64,000 nt of DNA from Rhodonellum sp041748555 (lineage in GTDB: Bacteria; Bacteroidota; Bacteroidia; Cytophagales; Cyclobacteriaceae). The stretch spans positions 27,532-91,531 of the forward strand of contig JBGTDA010000131.1 of the NCBI GenBank assembly GCA_041748555.1, in the 5' to 3' direction. The notes under the pieces are model-generated. The model was given only the letters and a program-made list of their open reading frames with translations, was not told where the DNA came from and ran no database searches. Numbering within the stretch: position 1 is the first letter of the stretch; every line of letters begins with the position of its first letter. The position numbers and the translations under genes are program-made. Positions 45,837-54,184 of the stretch are shown in pieces.

Positions 45837-47054
45837 ATGAGAACGATCTGTTTTTACTTTCAAGTACACCAGCCATTCCGGATCAAACCTTATCGATTTT
45901 TTGATATCGGCGATGATCATTATTATTGGGATGATTATTCTAACAGGAGCGTCATGCGGAAAGTAGCCCAGAAGTGCTATTTGCCCATGAACCAATTGCT
46001 CCTGGAAATGATCCAAAAGTACAACGGTGCCTTTAAAGTGAGTTTTTCAATATCCGGAACCTGCCTGGATCAGCTTGAAGCATATGCTCCGGAGGCTTTG
46101 GAAAGCTTCAAGAAATTAGTTGCGACAGGCCATGTGGAACTGTTAAATGAAACTGATGGACATTCACTTTGTGCATTAAAGAGCAAAGATGAATTCAAGA
46201 GCATGGTCCAAAAGCACCGGGATAAAATCAAAAGGATATTCAACGGCTATACTCCGAAGGTTTTCAGAAATACAGAATTGATTTATTCTGATAAAATCGG
46301 TGAAATGGTAGCAGAAATGGGCTATGAAGGGATTTTGACAGAGGGAGCAAAACATGTTCTGGGCTGGAAAAGTCCCAATTATGTCTACCTCAATTCCAAA
46401 AATCCCGATCTCAAGGTTCTTTTGAAGAATTTCCGGCTCAGTGATGATATTGCCTTCCGGTTTAGCAACAAATCCTGGGCGGACTTCCCTCTCACGACAG
46501 ATAAGTTTGTGAAGTGGGTGAACAATATCCCCAAAGAAGAAGAAGTGCTCAATTTATTTATGGATTATGAAACTTTCGGAGAACACCAATGGGCAGAAAC
46601 AGGTATTTTTGACTTTATGAGGAATTTACCGGATGCTATCTTTCATCATACTGACTTTAATTTTTCCACACCATCTGAAGTTATCCGAGATGGAAAACCA
46701 ATTGATGAGCTTCATGTCCCAACTCCGATTTCTTGGGCAGATGAGGAGAGGGATCTGACCGCTTGGCTGGGAAATGATCTTCAGGATGAAGCCTTTGACA
46801 AACTATATGAACTGGAGGACGACGTAAAAGCCATCGATGATCCCGAAATCCAAAGAGATTGGGGCTATCTTCAGACTTCTGATCATTTCTATTATATGTG
46901 TACCAAATTTTTCTCAGATGGAGATATTCACGCTTATTTCAGTCCTTATGAAACTCCCTACGAGGCCTTTATTAATTACATGAATGTGCTGAGTGATTTT
47001 ATATTGAGGTTGAAGGAGAAAAAAAAGGAAGCCACTAAAAAGCTGCGCAAATAA
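45837..47054 (+). CDS. GH57 family glycoside hydrolase
   Basis: A 405-residue protein with the GH57 (beta/alpha)7 pattern. The N-terminal FYFQVHQPFR holds the H-Q-P motif, VELLNETDGHSL lies mid-barrel, NTELIYSD holds the candidate nucleophile Glu and MDYETFGEHQ the candidate acid Asp. GH57 proteins act on alpha-glucans as amylases, 4-alpha-glucanotransferases or branching enzymes. It begins 2 bp after the GT4 gene, so the three genes form one operon for storage glucan metabolism. A terminator follows. Confidence 0.9.
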   Translation: MRTICFYFQVHQPFRIKPYRFFDIGDDHYYWDDYSNRSVMRKVAQKCYLPMNQLLLEMIQKYNGAFKVSFSISGTCLDQLEAYAPEALESFKKLVATGHVELLNETDGHSLCALKSKDEFKSMVQKHRDKIKRIFNGYTPKVFRNTELIYSDKIGEMVAEMGYEGILTEGAKHVLGWKSPNYVYLNSKNPDLKVLLKNFRLSDDIAFRFSNKSWADFPLTTDKFVKWVNNIPKEEEVLNLFMDYETFGEHQWAETGIFDFMRNLPDAIFHHTDFNFSTPSEVIRDGKPIDELHVPTPISWADEERDLTAWLGNDLQDEAFDKLYELEDDVKAIDDPEIQRDWGYLQTSDHFYYMCTKFFSDGDIHAYFSPYETPYEAFINYMNVLSDFILRLKEKKKEATKKLRK

Positions 47055-47089
47055 AGTGTCTGCCGAAAACCATTCTGTTTTTTTTTTTA

Positions 47090-47127
47090 AAGATAGGGTC
47101 TGAAAATAATAAGCCCTATTTTTTTAT
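47090..47127 (+). terminator. Intrinsic terminator of the glycogen operon
   Basis: ATAGGG (47093-47098) pairs with CCCTAT (47114-47119), extended by outer A/T pairs, and is followed by seven T residues. A preceding long T tract lies at about 47078-47088. Confidence 0.75.
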
Positions 47128-47181
47128 CTTTAAACATTCATTTTGCAGAAAAACAGCATAAACGTTCATTTGTGCCATAAT

Positions 47182-47607
47182 ATGAAAAAGTCCATTCCGT
47201 ATTTAATTCTTTTCCTTTCTCTATCTTTTGTCTCCTGCGATGGAGAAGATATAGTAAAAGGTCTATTTTGGGGTATCAATAAAATGACCGGAGAGGGATT
47301 TCTTCCATCGACCGAACTTCTGGCTCTTGGACAATTTGCAAGAACGGAAATCAATATTTCGAAAAACACAATCAACGGTAAAAAAGAAAATACAATTGAG
47401 TTGAGACTTTACAACGGAAAAAGTGAGGATGTAATCTATAATGAAGAGAATACTGCAAGGAAATGTGCTGAACTATATGCAGAAGGTTTTTCGAAAATCG
47501 CAGAATATGAAATTATCAAAATCCTCTTTATCCAAACAGATCCCTTTAATCCTGAGAATGTAGCGATAAGTGAGTATATTTTTCAAGTAAATGATTTTTT
47601 AGAATAA
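47182..47607 (+). CDS. Lipoprotein of unknown function
   Basis: A 141-residue protein starting MKKSIPYLILFLSLSFVSC, a lipoprotein signal with the modified cysteine at residue 19 (SFVSCDGED). The mature part ends with an alternating-strand region that names no family (IELRLYNGKSEDVIYNEEN). An upstream in-frame Met at 47143 would place 13 polar residues before the signal and is not preferred. It begins the accessory-looking region and is 19 bp before a small membrane protein gene. Confidence 0.68.
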   Translation: MKKSIPYLILFLSLSFVSCDGEDIVKGLFWGINKMTGEGFLPSTELLALGQFARTEINISKNTINGKKENTIELRLYNGKSEDVIYNEENTARKCAELYAEGFSKIAEYEIIKILFIQTDPFNPENVAISEYIFQVNDFLE

Positions 47608-47626
47608 AACATAAACCCGAAACCTT

Positions 47627-47896
47627 ATGGAACTTGACCCATCTTATAAAGAACCTTACATTAGAACCGGAGATTGGGTGATAACCATTCTAATTACAAA
47701 AATCCCCATAATCGGCCTGATCATGCTGGTGGTCTGGGCTGTAGATAAAGAAAGTAATCCAAGTAAATCAAACTGGGCAAAAGCAAAGCTGATCTGGTAT
47801 GCCATCTACTTTGCCATCGCACTTTTCTTTTTGTTTATAGTTGGATTTGGTGTATTTGTCGGTTTCTTCGACCAGTTTAATTTTCCGGAATATTGA
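47627..47896 (+). CDS. Small two-helix membrane protein of unknown function
   Basis: An 89-residue protein with two hydrophobic helices (about 17-40, ITILITKIPIIGLIMLVVWA, and about 58-80, IYFAIALFFLFIVGFGVFVG) joined by a polar linker with DKESNPSKSNWAKAK. This fold is common among short Bacteroidota membrane proteins, but no named family is recognised. It follows a lipoprotein gene by 19 bp and lies 4 bp before a decayed HAD gene. Confidence 0.6.
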   Translation: MELDPSYKEPYIRTGDWVITILITKIPIIGLIMLVVWAVDKESNPSKSNWAKAKLIWYAIYFAIALFFLFIVGFGVFVGFFDQFNFPEY

Positions 47897-47900
47897 TCAT

Positions 47901-48354
47901 ATGCCCATAAAAGCAATCTGTACTGACATTGATGGCACATTACTGGATGCAAACAGAGGTCTGTCACCAAGACTTCTCGCCGCTGTTTCAAAACTTCCAA
48001 AGATTTTCTCATTATTCCGGCCTCCTCAAGAATGCCTGCAGACATGCGTCATCTCCAACGGGAAATGAACCGATTGGGAGATCCAATGATCTGCTATAAC
48101 GGCGGCTATCTTATCCATGACGGAGAAATCGAAAAACCCATTCTGGATGATGTCTCAATTCATCTTGATTTTTGTGAAAAAATTATCATCTAGCCAAAGA
48201 CCGTCAAATCCATATAAGCGAAATGCTTAAACAGGTGGGCTTCGGAGTGGCCGTGGCCAATGCAAAGGAAGAAGTCAAGGCAGTTGCCGATGAGATCACG
48301 GCCTCCAACAAGGAAGATGGCGTGGCGATAATGATCGAGAAGTATTTGTTGTAG
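47901..48354 (+). pseudogene. Decayed Cof-type HAD hydrolase with frameshifts and internal deletion
   Basis: The N-terminus is typical of Cof/YbiV HAD-IIB phosphatases (AICTDIDGTLLDANRGLS, motif I). The frame then shifts around 48000 into one encoding LQREMNRLGDPMICYNGGYL and stops at about 48192. A third segment has the normal family C-terminus (VGFGVAVANAKEEVKAVADE, then DGVAIMIEKYLL) and ends at 48354. The whole remnant is about 150 codons against about 270 in intact members, so most of the cap domain is gone. The gene is not functional. Confidence 0.85.
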
Positions 48355-48361
48355 GGGAAGG

Positions 48362-48409
48362 AGATTTAAGATTTAAGACATAAGATTTAAGACATAGGAT
48401 TTAAGATTA
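48362..48409. repeat. Short tandem repeat of AGATTTAAGACATA units
   Basis: Two clear 14-base units AGATTTAAGACATA stand in a row, flanked by truncated units (AGATTTAAG and GGATTTAAGATTA). It directly follows the decayed HAD gene and precedes the 3' end of the DUF2461 gene. No spacer or hairpin architecture is present. Confidence 0.7.
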
Positions 48410-48416
48410 TTTAGCT

Positions 48417-49097
48417 TTATAATATTCCTTCGCCACCTTCGGAGTTATCCACTGCCTTATGAAGGAAATCATGGAAGGGTTTCATCAATTGGAAGGTGCT
48501 TAAGGCAATGGCTTTGAATTGTCCATTATTGACGTTTTCGTCCGAAAGCGGTGTGGATACGATGAAGCTTTTATATCGAAGCAAATCAATAAAGGGATGG
48601 TCCGCATCAAATTCCCTGGGGGAAGTCTTCAGTTTTTCCCCTTCCATTTCCCCGAATTTCTCTTTAAAAGTCGGTTGCTGAAGAATCTTGATCAATTCGG
48701 CCCCTGAATAATCGATTTCCTGCCGGATTTTTTTCAATGTTTCTCCCGGTGGCATCCAAATTCCTCCAGCAATAAAACTCGCTCCGGGTTGGATATGCAG
48801 GTAATATCCCGGTCCTACGGATTTTTTACCCCCCACAGCAAAATAAGCTGCAAAATTGTTCTTGTAGGGTTGCTTGTTCGGAGAAAACCGAATGTCCCTA
48901 TTCTGCCTAAAAACACAGTCCTTCGCCTTGAAAGCAGTTAGTTCCGGCTCCCATTCCGTGATTTCCCTAAGCAATTCCCCCGTATCCCCCAAAAACTCCT
49001 CCCTTACTTTCAGATACCAATCCCTGTTGGCATCCATCCATTCCTTGTGGTTATTTTCGGAAAGTTGTTGAAGAAAAGAGAGATAGGGTTTTTCCAT
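48417..49097 (-). CDS. DUF2461 family protein (TIGR02453)
   Basis: A 226-residue cytoplasmic protein with the family features: FLQQLSENNHKEWMDANRDW at the start, RQNRDIRFSPNKQPYKNNF near residue 65, a GPGYYLHIQPGASFIAGGIW segment and a C-terminal PFHDFLHKAV. The family is widespread and has no known function. It is transcribed alone next to decayed sequence. Confidence 0.88.
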   Translation of the reverse strand: MEKPYLSFLQQLSENNHKEWMDANRDWYLKVREEFLGDTGELLREITEWEPELTAFKAKDCVFRQNRDIRFSPNKQPYKNNFAAYFAVGGKKSVGPGYYLHIQPGASFIAGGIWMPPGETLKKIRQEIDYSGAELIKILQQPTFKEKFGEMEGEKLKTSPREFDADHPFIDLLRYKSFIVSTPLSDENVNNGQFKAIALSTFQLMKPFHDFLHKAVDNSEGGEGIL

Positions 49098-49183
49098 TCT
49101 ATTTTTTTAGTCAAATCAATTGCACTTATAAATTGTTTCGAATATCATTGATTTGGCTAATAATTCCATCCTGAATGTTGCAC

Positions 49184-49759
49184 TTAAAAACTCTTTCCCA
49201 AACTAATCCCCGCCCAAATAGGATCGAACATTATATTTCCTTCTAATCCGCGAAGCCAGAAAGACGGAGTATATGCAACCCTGAAGAAGAATCCCCCCTC
49301 AGGTTTTTGGTACCTGTAGCCTACCCTTATGGGTACATTTGCAGCCAAAATTACTTTGTGCCTAAATCTTGATGTAACGGGGTCCCTTCTTGCAGCTACT
49401 GCTAAATTTGGAGTAATTCCTGTACCTATTTCCAAATGATGTTTGGATTTGCCCAAAAAGGCAGAAATTTCCAATGGAAGGGCAGGAAGCCAATAAATTG
49501 ACCTTGATGTATTGTAATACCTCTCTGATGTATTGAAGTACCACATAGAAAAACCTGCACTGCCAGACAGCTTTAACATTCCCTTTTGGTGAAATATACG
49601 GCCATAACTTGCGGCATACCTTACTGCATTGCCACCGGCCTCGACAAAAACCGTGTTTTTCGCCGTAAACAGCTCAGCTTCGGTTTGGGCGCAGCCATCA
49701 AAGGATATGACTAGAGCCAAAGCTATAGTGCCAATTACTGATTTAAATATTGGTAACAT
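49184..49759 (-). CDS. Putative outer-membrane protein of unknown function
   Basis: A 191-residue protein with a hydrophobic leader ending near SFDGCAQTEAELF. This could be a Sec or lipoprotein signal (C23 lies in a DGC context rather than an ideal lipobox). The rest has beta-strand patterning with aromatic pairs (FSMWYFNTSERYYNTSRSIY, FFFRVAYTPSFWLRGLEGN) typical of Bacteroidota barrel proteins. It is upstream of and on the same strand as the DUF2461 gene (86 bp). No known family is claimed. Confidence 0.65.
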   Translation of the reverse strand: MLPIFKSVIGTIALALVISFDGCAQTEAELFTAKNTVFVEAGGNAVRYAASYGRIFHQKGMLKLSGSAGFSMWYFNTSERYYNTSRSIYWLPALPLEISAFLGKSKHHLEIGTGITPNLAVAARRDPVTSRFRHKVILAANVPIRVGYRYQKPEGGFFFRVAYTPSFWLRGLEGNIMFDPIWAGISLGKSF

Positions 49760-49808
49760 AATTATTCAATTTGATTCTTGAAACTTATTTTAAAACGATC
49801 ACATCCAG

Positions 49809-50276
49809 TTATTTTATCAGAATCTGTTTTCTTAATACCTCTTTTCCAAAATGGATTTGAAGAAAATAGGTCCCCGGTTGCAGGTCTTTTGTCTCCAAAT
49901 TGACTTTCCCATTTTTCGAATCTGCAGTCTTGACCAATTTTTCATTTTTATTATAAATTTCAATTTTGAAGACCCCATCGATTTCTGTTTCGTAGGTATC
50001 ATTTAGAGGATCCTTCTTTTCATCAAGATATTCCACATTTAATTCGCCATCCGAAGGATTGGGATAGATTTTAAAGTTTCCTGCGGTCATATAGTTGCAG
50101 GACATGCCTGGAAAAACAGTCACTCCCATGAAAGGAGATGGCGAGCCACATCCATTGTTAATGGATACCCTTACAGTACCATAAGAAGAATTATTAATAG
50201 GGACATACAGTCTTATGATATTGGCTGATGGATATCTGCAGATATTATCCGGATCAGATTGGATAATGATTTCCAC
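49809..50276 (-). pseudogene. Orphan C-terminus of a T9SS cargo protein
   Basis: A 155-residue frame with a GTG start, no signal peptide and an abrupt beginning. Residues about 30-60 hold a PKD/Ig-like tail (VRVSINNGCGSPSPFMG) similar to ANINNGCGIATVTRS of the subtilase at 51539-54044. The last 80 residues are a complete type A sorting domain (IYPNPSDGELNVEY, then LQPGTYFLQIHFGKE). Without its own signal peptide it cannot reach the T9SS, so it is most likely the remnant of a longer gene. A relic of the murF 3' end lies directly upstream. Confidence 0.7.
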
Positions 50277-50289
50277 GAAGATACCAATT

Positions 50290-50354
50290 TCAAATATACT
50301 CCACCAATCCTTGCAATTTCATTCCTCTGCTTCCCTTGATCAATCAGGAATCTT
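50290..50354 (-). pseudogene. Relic of the murF 3' end
   Basis: About 65 bases match the last codons of murF at 54185-54252 on the same strand with a handful of substitutions and a gap. The relic encodes LIKGSRGMKLQGLVEYI and the stop, against LIKGSRGMKLEGLVDYI in the intact gene. No further murF sequence is recognisable upstream. Confidence 0.8.
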
Positions 50355-51013
50355 CAAATTTAATAATTTACAAATTCACATCTCCATTTGAAAACTTCTT
50401 AGATTTTTTATTTCTGCCGTTTACCAAAACTACCCGCTACGCCGTCTCCGAAGCCAAACCCGTGGTTTCGACGCAAATGTCTGGAAGCTTGTTCATCCGC
50501 ATCTCGACAAAGACATCATTACCATTTAATCCCTCGTTGATGTTTCTAGGATTTTGACAGGCTGTTTCCTCAGTTTTTCTCAATTCTTACACTTGTCGAT
50601 GCCAAAAATGGAGGTGCATCACTAAAATGTAGAGTACCGCTTAAGTAAATAAAACATCAAAATTATGGGAACCGTCAAAAAATTCCCGTACTGCAAATAA
50701 AATACCTTTACTTTAAAAGAAATCACTTGTTTTGTAAAGGAAAAGAACTATATTCCCCATCTTTTATTTATAAATGTATATAAAGAAAATTAGGTTTTCC
50801 CGGTGTTACCGGGAAAGGGATTGTAACAGGTGAGCAAATCACAATTTGTTTTTTTCTTTATGGTGCCGCACTGTTTTAGATAGAAGATAACTTCTTGGGT
50901 CTTGCCGGATATTCCAGGCAGGTTCATCTGTATAACCACCGACTGTTGAGACGATCAGCTTTTTATTTCCGTCTGTACTTGTAGCATCAGGCGTTCCGGT
51001 ACAATTTCTCAGT
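50355..51013. other. Gene-poor region with degraded sequence
   Basis: No credible gene is seen in about 660 bp. Short frames on both strands (for example around 50394-50555 on the minus strand and 50839-51021) have no recognisable family. A perfect hairpin, TTTCCCGGT (50796-50804) with ACCGGGAAA (50808-50816) and a three-base loop, is the only clear structure; no T tract follows on either strand. Confidence 0.5.
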
Positions 51014-51059
51014 ATGTCCATTATACGTAAAATGTATTATGCCCATTATACACAAAATG
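51014..51059 (+). repeat. 25-bp tandem duplication of a translation start
   Basis: CCATTATACGTAAAATG (51018-51034) recurs as CCATTATACACAAAATG (51043-51059) with period 25. Each is preceded by an ATG (51014 and 51039), giving MSIIRKM and MPIIHKM in different frames. Only the second copy is in frame with the lipoprotein gene. Confidence 0.8.
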
Positions 51060-51518
51060 ACAGGATATTTATTTATCGGAATTGCTTCCCTGTTGCTCCT
51101 AGCGTGCACAGAAAAGGAAAACCTTGAATTAGAGGAAGTGGACGGATTTATCGTGGGTTTCGACCCTTGTACCATCAGCCAACAATACCGGATCGGGTAT
51201 GTGATTATATCCAAGGACTATTTGGATACATTGATAACCTACAATCTGTCCGATAGGGTTTTTACCCTGCCGGCATCAGTGGGCCTAAATGCCTCAAAAC
51301 CACTATATACCATCCCGGAGGATCGATTCTCCGGCTATAGGGATTCAGCCTACTTCCCTGAATTGTATCGAAATGATTACCCAATAAAGATTTCCTATCG
51401 AAAAGCTTTGGATTATGAGCTCAACATAAATCTATGCTTTACAGATATCAACATGGGTGATTTTGGAAGGCAAATAATTTACAACCAAGTCATTGTTGTC
51501 AAGGCTTCCAAAAATTGA
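51039..51518 (+). CDS. Lipoprotein of unknown function
   Basis: A 159-residue protein with a lipoprotein signal (MTGYLFIGIASLLLLACTEK; start at 51039, or better at the in-frame ATG at 51057, which begins the signal directly). The mature part has DGFIVGFDPCTISQQYRIGY and a strand-rich C-terminus, without a recognised family. It ends 20 bp before the subtilase gene on the same strand, so the two may be co-transcribed. Confidence 0.65.
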   Translation: MPIIHKMTGYLFIGIASLLLLACTEKENLELEEVDGFIVGFDPCTISQQYRIGYVIISKDYLDTLITYNLSDRVFTLPASVGLNASKPLYTIPEDRFSGYRDSAYFPELYRNDYPIKISYRKALDYELNINLCFTDINMGDFGRQIIYNQVIVVKASKN

Positions 51519-51538
51519 TAAAATTAAACAACAATCAT

Positions 51539-54044
51539 ATGAAATCAATTTTCACATTTTTAATATTGGGTGCTTTTATAGCTATTTTAACAGGAAGCTA
51601 TCAACAAAAGAAGGAAAACAGGTTTTATTATGCCTATGACGAAAAGATAACACTATCAGAGGTTGACAATAAACTGATTCTTCAATATAAAAGCAACCAA
51701 AGGACCGAAAACAAGGTCTTACTTTCGGTATTACCTGATATTTCGGAACAAAATCTGGTTTGGAGAAATGACAGTACATTGGTGATAGAAGTGCATCCTT
51801 CTACAAGGAGTCAAATAAAGTCTGAAATAGAAAAACAGGAGGATATATTGGTATGTAATCCTGTATACAAGACACTGGAGGGCATCGAAATGGGCTTTAC
51901 AGATAGGTTCATCTTTAAGCTGAAGGAAGGTGTTTCCATTACAGCCCTAAATAAAATGAATTCTGAATATAAAGTTGAAATCATCAATACTACTGACCAC
52001 TATTTTATTCTAAGAGTCCAACCTGATGATGATGCGCTTGAAATCTCCAACAAATATTTTGAAAGTGGGGTGGCCGAATACAGCCACCCGGATTTTTTTG
52101 CGGATATTGTTTTTCACCAGGCTACCAATGACCCGTATTTCAACAACCAGTTTTATCTGCACAATACGGGTCAGGTATTTACGGACGGTCATTTTGGGAT
52201 AGCCGATGCGGATATTGATGCACCTGAAGCCTGGACTGTGACTACAGGTAGTTCCAACATAATTGTGGCTGTGCTTGATCAGGGAGTTACTTCCAACCAT
52301 GTTGAACTTCCCAATACCCGGCAAGTCCGCCTGAACGGGAGCAACTTCGCAGATGGAAATGCAAATGATCCATCTCCTACCGGTGACATGAACCATGGTA
52401 ATGCCTGTGCCGGAATAATTGGAGCTACCCGCAATAATAATGTTGGTGTGGCAGGCATTGTACCCGGTGTCAGAATAATGCCAATAAGAATATCCAATTC
52501 CAATGGTTCGGGTATATCTGCCTCACAAGTAGCAGCAGCAATTGATTTTGCCTATACCAATGGAGCCCATATTTTATCTAACAGTTGGGCCTATAATTCA
52601 AACAATCCGAATTTTTTGCCAGCAGTTAGGGACGCAATCTCCAGGGCAACTACCTTAGGGAGAGGAGGGTTGGGCTCCGTTGTTGCATTTGCTGCAGGTA
52701 ATAATGCGCATCATGCCATAGGCGCACCCGGCCAGGTGCTCTTCCCCGCCAATGTAAACATTGCCGGAGTTTTGACTATAGGTGCATCTGAAAGGGATGA
52801 TTTGCAGGCCAATTACAGTCCTATGGGAAATCCCGGTGCCGGTTAACAACCAGATAATTGATATAGTGGCTCCCTCACATAGAGCTTACTCTAATCAAAT
52901 AGCTAACGAAACTTTTGAGGTTTGGACAATCGATATTCCCGGCACTCCCGGATATAACCCTGTGAAAAACACTGATGGAGGTCCATTACCGCCAGTTGGT
53001 TCCATCCTGCCAAATTTTGGCCCACAAAACCTTGATTTTACCGGTAGGTTTGGGGGTACCTCAGCTGCCTGTCCCCAGGTGGCAGCAGCGGCGGCATTGA
53101 TCCTTTCGGTCAAGCCTGGCCTCACCCAGATGGAAGTTTTTAATATTCTCACCCAGACTGCGGATGAGGTAGGGGGGTATGTTTACACTAATGGAAGAAG
53201 TAATGAACTCGGTTTTGGCAGGCTCAATGTCTGCAGGGCCCTTGCCGGGGCAGCTACTGTCTCCGGTCCGGCAACCGTCTGTTCATCCGGACAGTTCTCA
53301 ATAGGTACATTACCTGCGGGGTCAACTGTTTTCTGGACTTCCTCAAACAGTAGCGGATTGTCCATAAACAGTTCAACCGGTGCAGCCACCCGGGTAAACG
53401 GTTATAATGGTGCTATTGTACTTACAGCGAATATCAACAACGGTTGCGGTATTGCCACAGTTACACGATCGATCTGGGTTGGAACTCCCCTCATTACCAA
53501 TGCGCGTGTAGACGGAATGCCCTACTTTACCGGGATGTATGTGGAGCTTTGTCCGGGAAACCACTGGCTCAACGTAACTCCCGTTGGCGGAAATCCCGGC
53601 AATGCTACTTGGACAGTCCCCTCCGGTGTTCCTTATTGGGTAGGTACAAACACCATGGATTTCACCTATCCTCAAAACTATCCAGGTGGAATCGCAATTA
53701 CCGCAAGGGCTTCCAATAGCTGCGGACAAAGCAGTAATTTCAATTTCTTCCTAAGCAAAAAGACTTTTGGATGCACAAGTTCATTTGCAATGGTAGCCTA
53801 TCCCAATCCTACTCAGGATGTATTGACCATAGAAATGATACCGATCTCCCCTGATGTATCAAAAGATGAAGCGCCATTGATTGAATCGGCGATCCTTCTT
53901 AACTCCAGTGGAAAAGAAGTCGCCTCTGGAATTAGAGAAGGGTCTAAAATCGTTTTCGATGTGAGGAACTTACAAAAAGGGACATATTTTATCCATGTGG
54001 CGGTCGATGGTGAATTGTCAAGGGAGCAGATAATCATCGAGTAG
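51539..54044 (+). pseudogene. S8 family serine peptidase with T9SS sorting domain, split by a +1 frameshift
   Basis: The first frame (51539-52846) carries the signal sequence (MKSIFTFLILGAFIAILTGS), an N-terminal prodomain to about residue 200 and the subtilisin Asp (D247, AVLDQGV) and His (H286, MNHGNAC). It stops at TAA 52844-52846. Removing one T from GGTTAACAAC at about 52843 joins it to the second frame with NPGAG-NNQIIDIVAP. That frame holds the catalytic Ser (about S508, GGTSAACPQVAAAAA), Ig-like repeats and a complete sorting domain (AYPNPTQDVLTIEM to the end at 54044). Whether the shift is a real mutation, phase-variable or a sequencing error cannot be told here. As read, no active enzyme is made. 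Confidence 0.85.
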
Positions 54045-54184
54045 TTTTTCAAAAAAACAATGTGTAAATTTCCTGAACCATTGAGTGGAAATCTTTCCTG
54101 ATAGCATTTGGAAAAATGACTGATGGGCAAGATTTCCACCCCCTCCCATATTGAATGGGTTGAACCAAATAGAACCGGAACATT

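Noticed and set aside
48362..48409. CRISPR-like or attachment-site repeat
   Set aside because: Only two full 14-base units without spacers; no integrase or mobile genes in the region.
50839..51021. 60-codon minus-strand frame
   Set aside because: No start context, family or transcription signals; it overlaps the duplicated start region.
52782..54044. Separate gene starting at the internal ATG 52782
   Set aside because: Its first 20 codons are an out-of-frame shadow of the subtilase; the conserved sequence begins only after the frameshift, so it is the second half of one gene.
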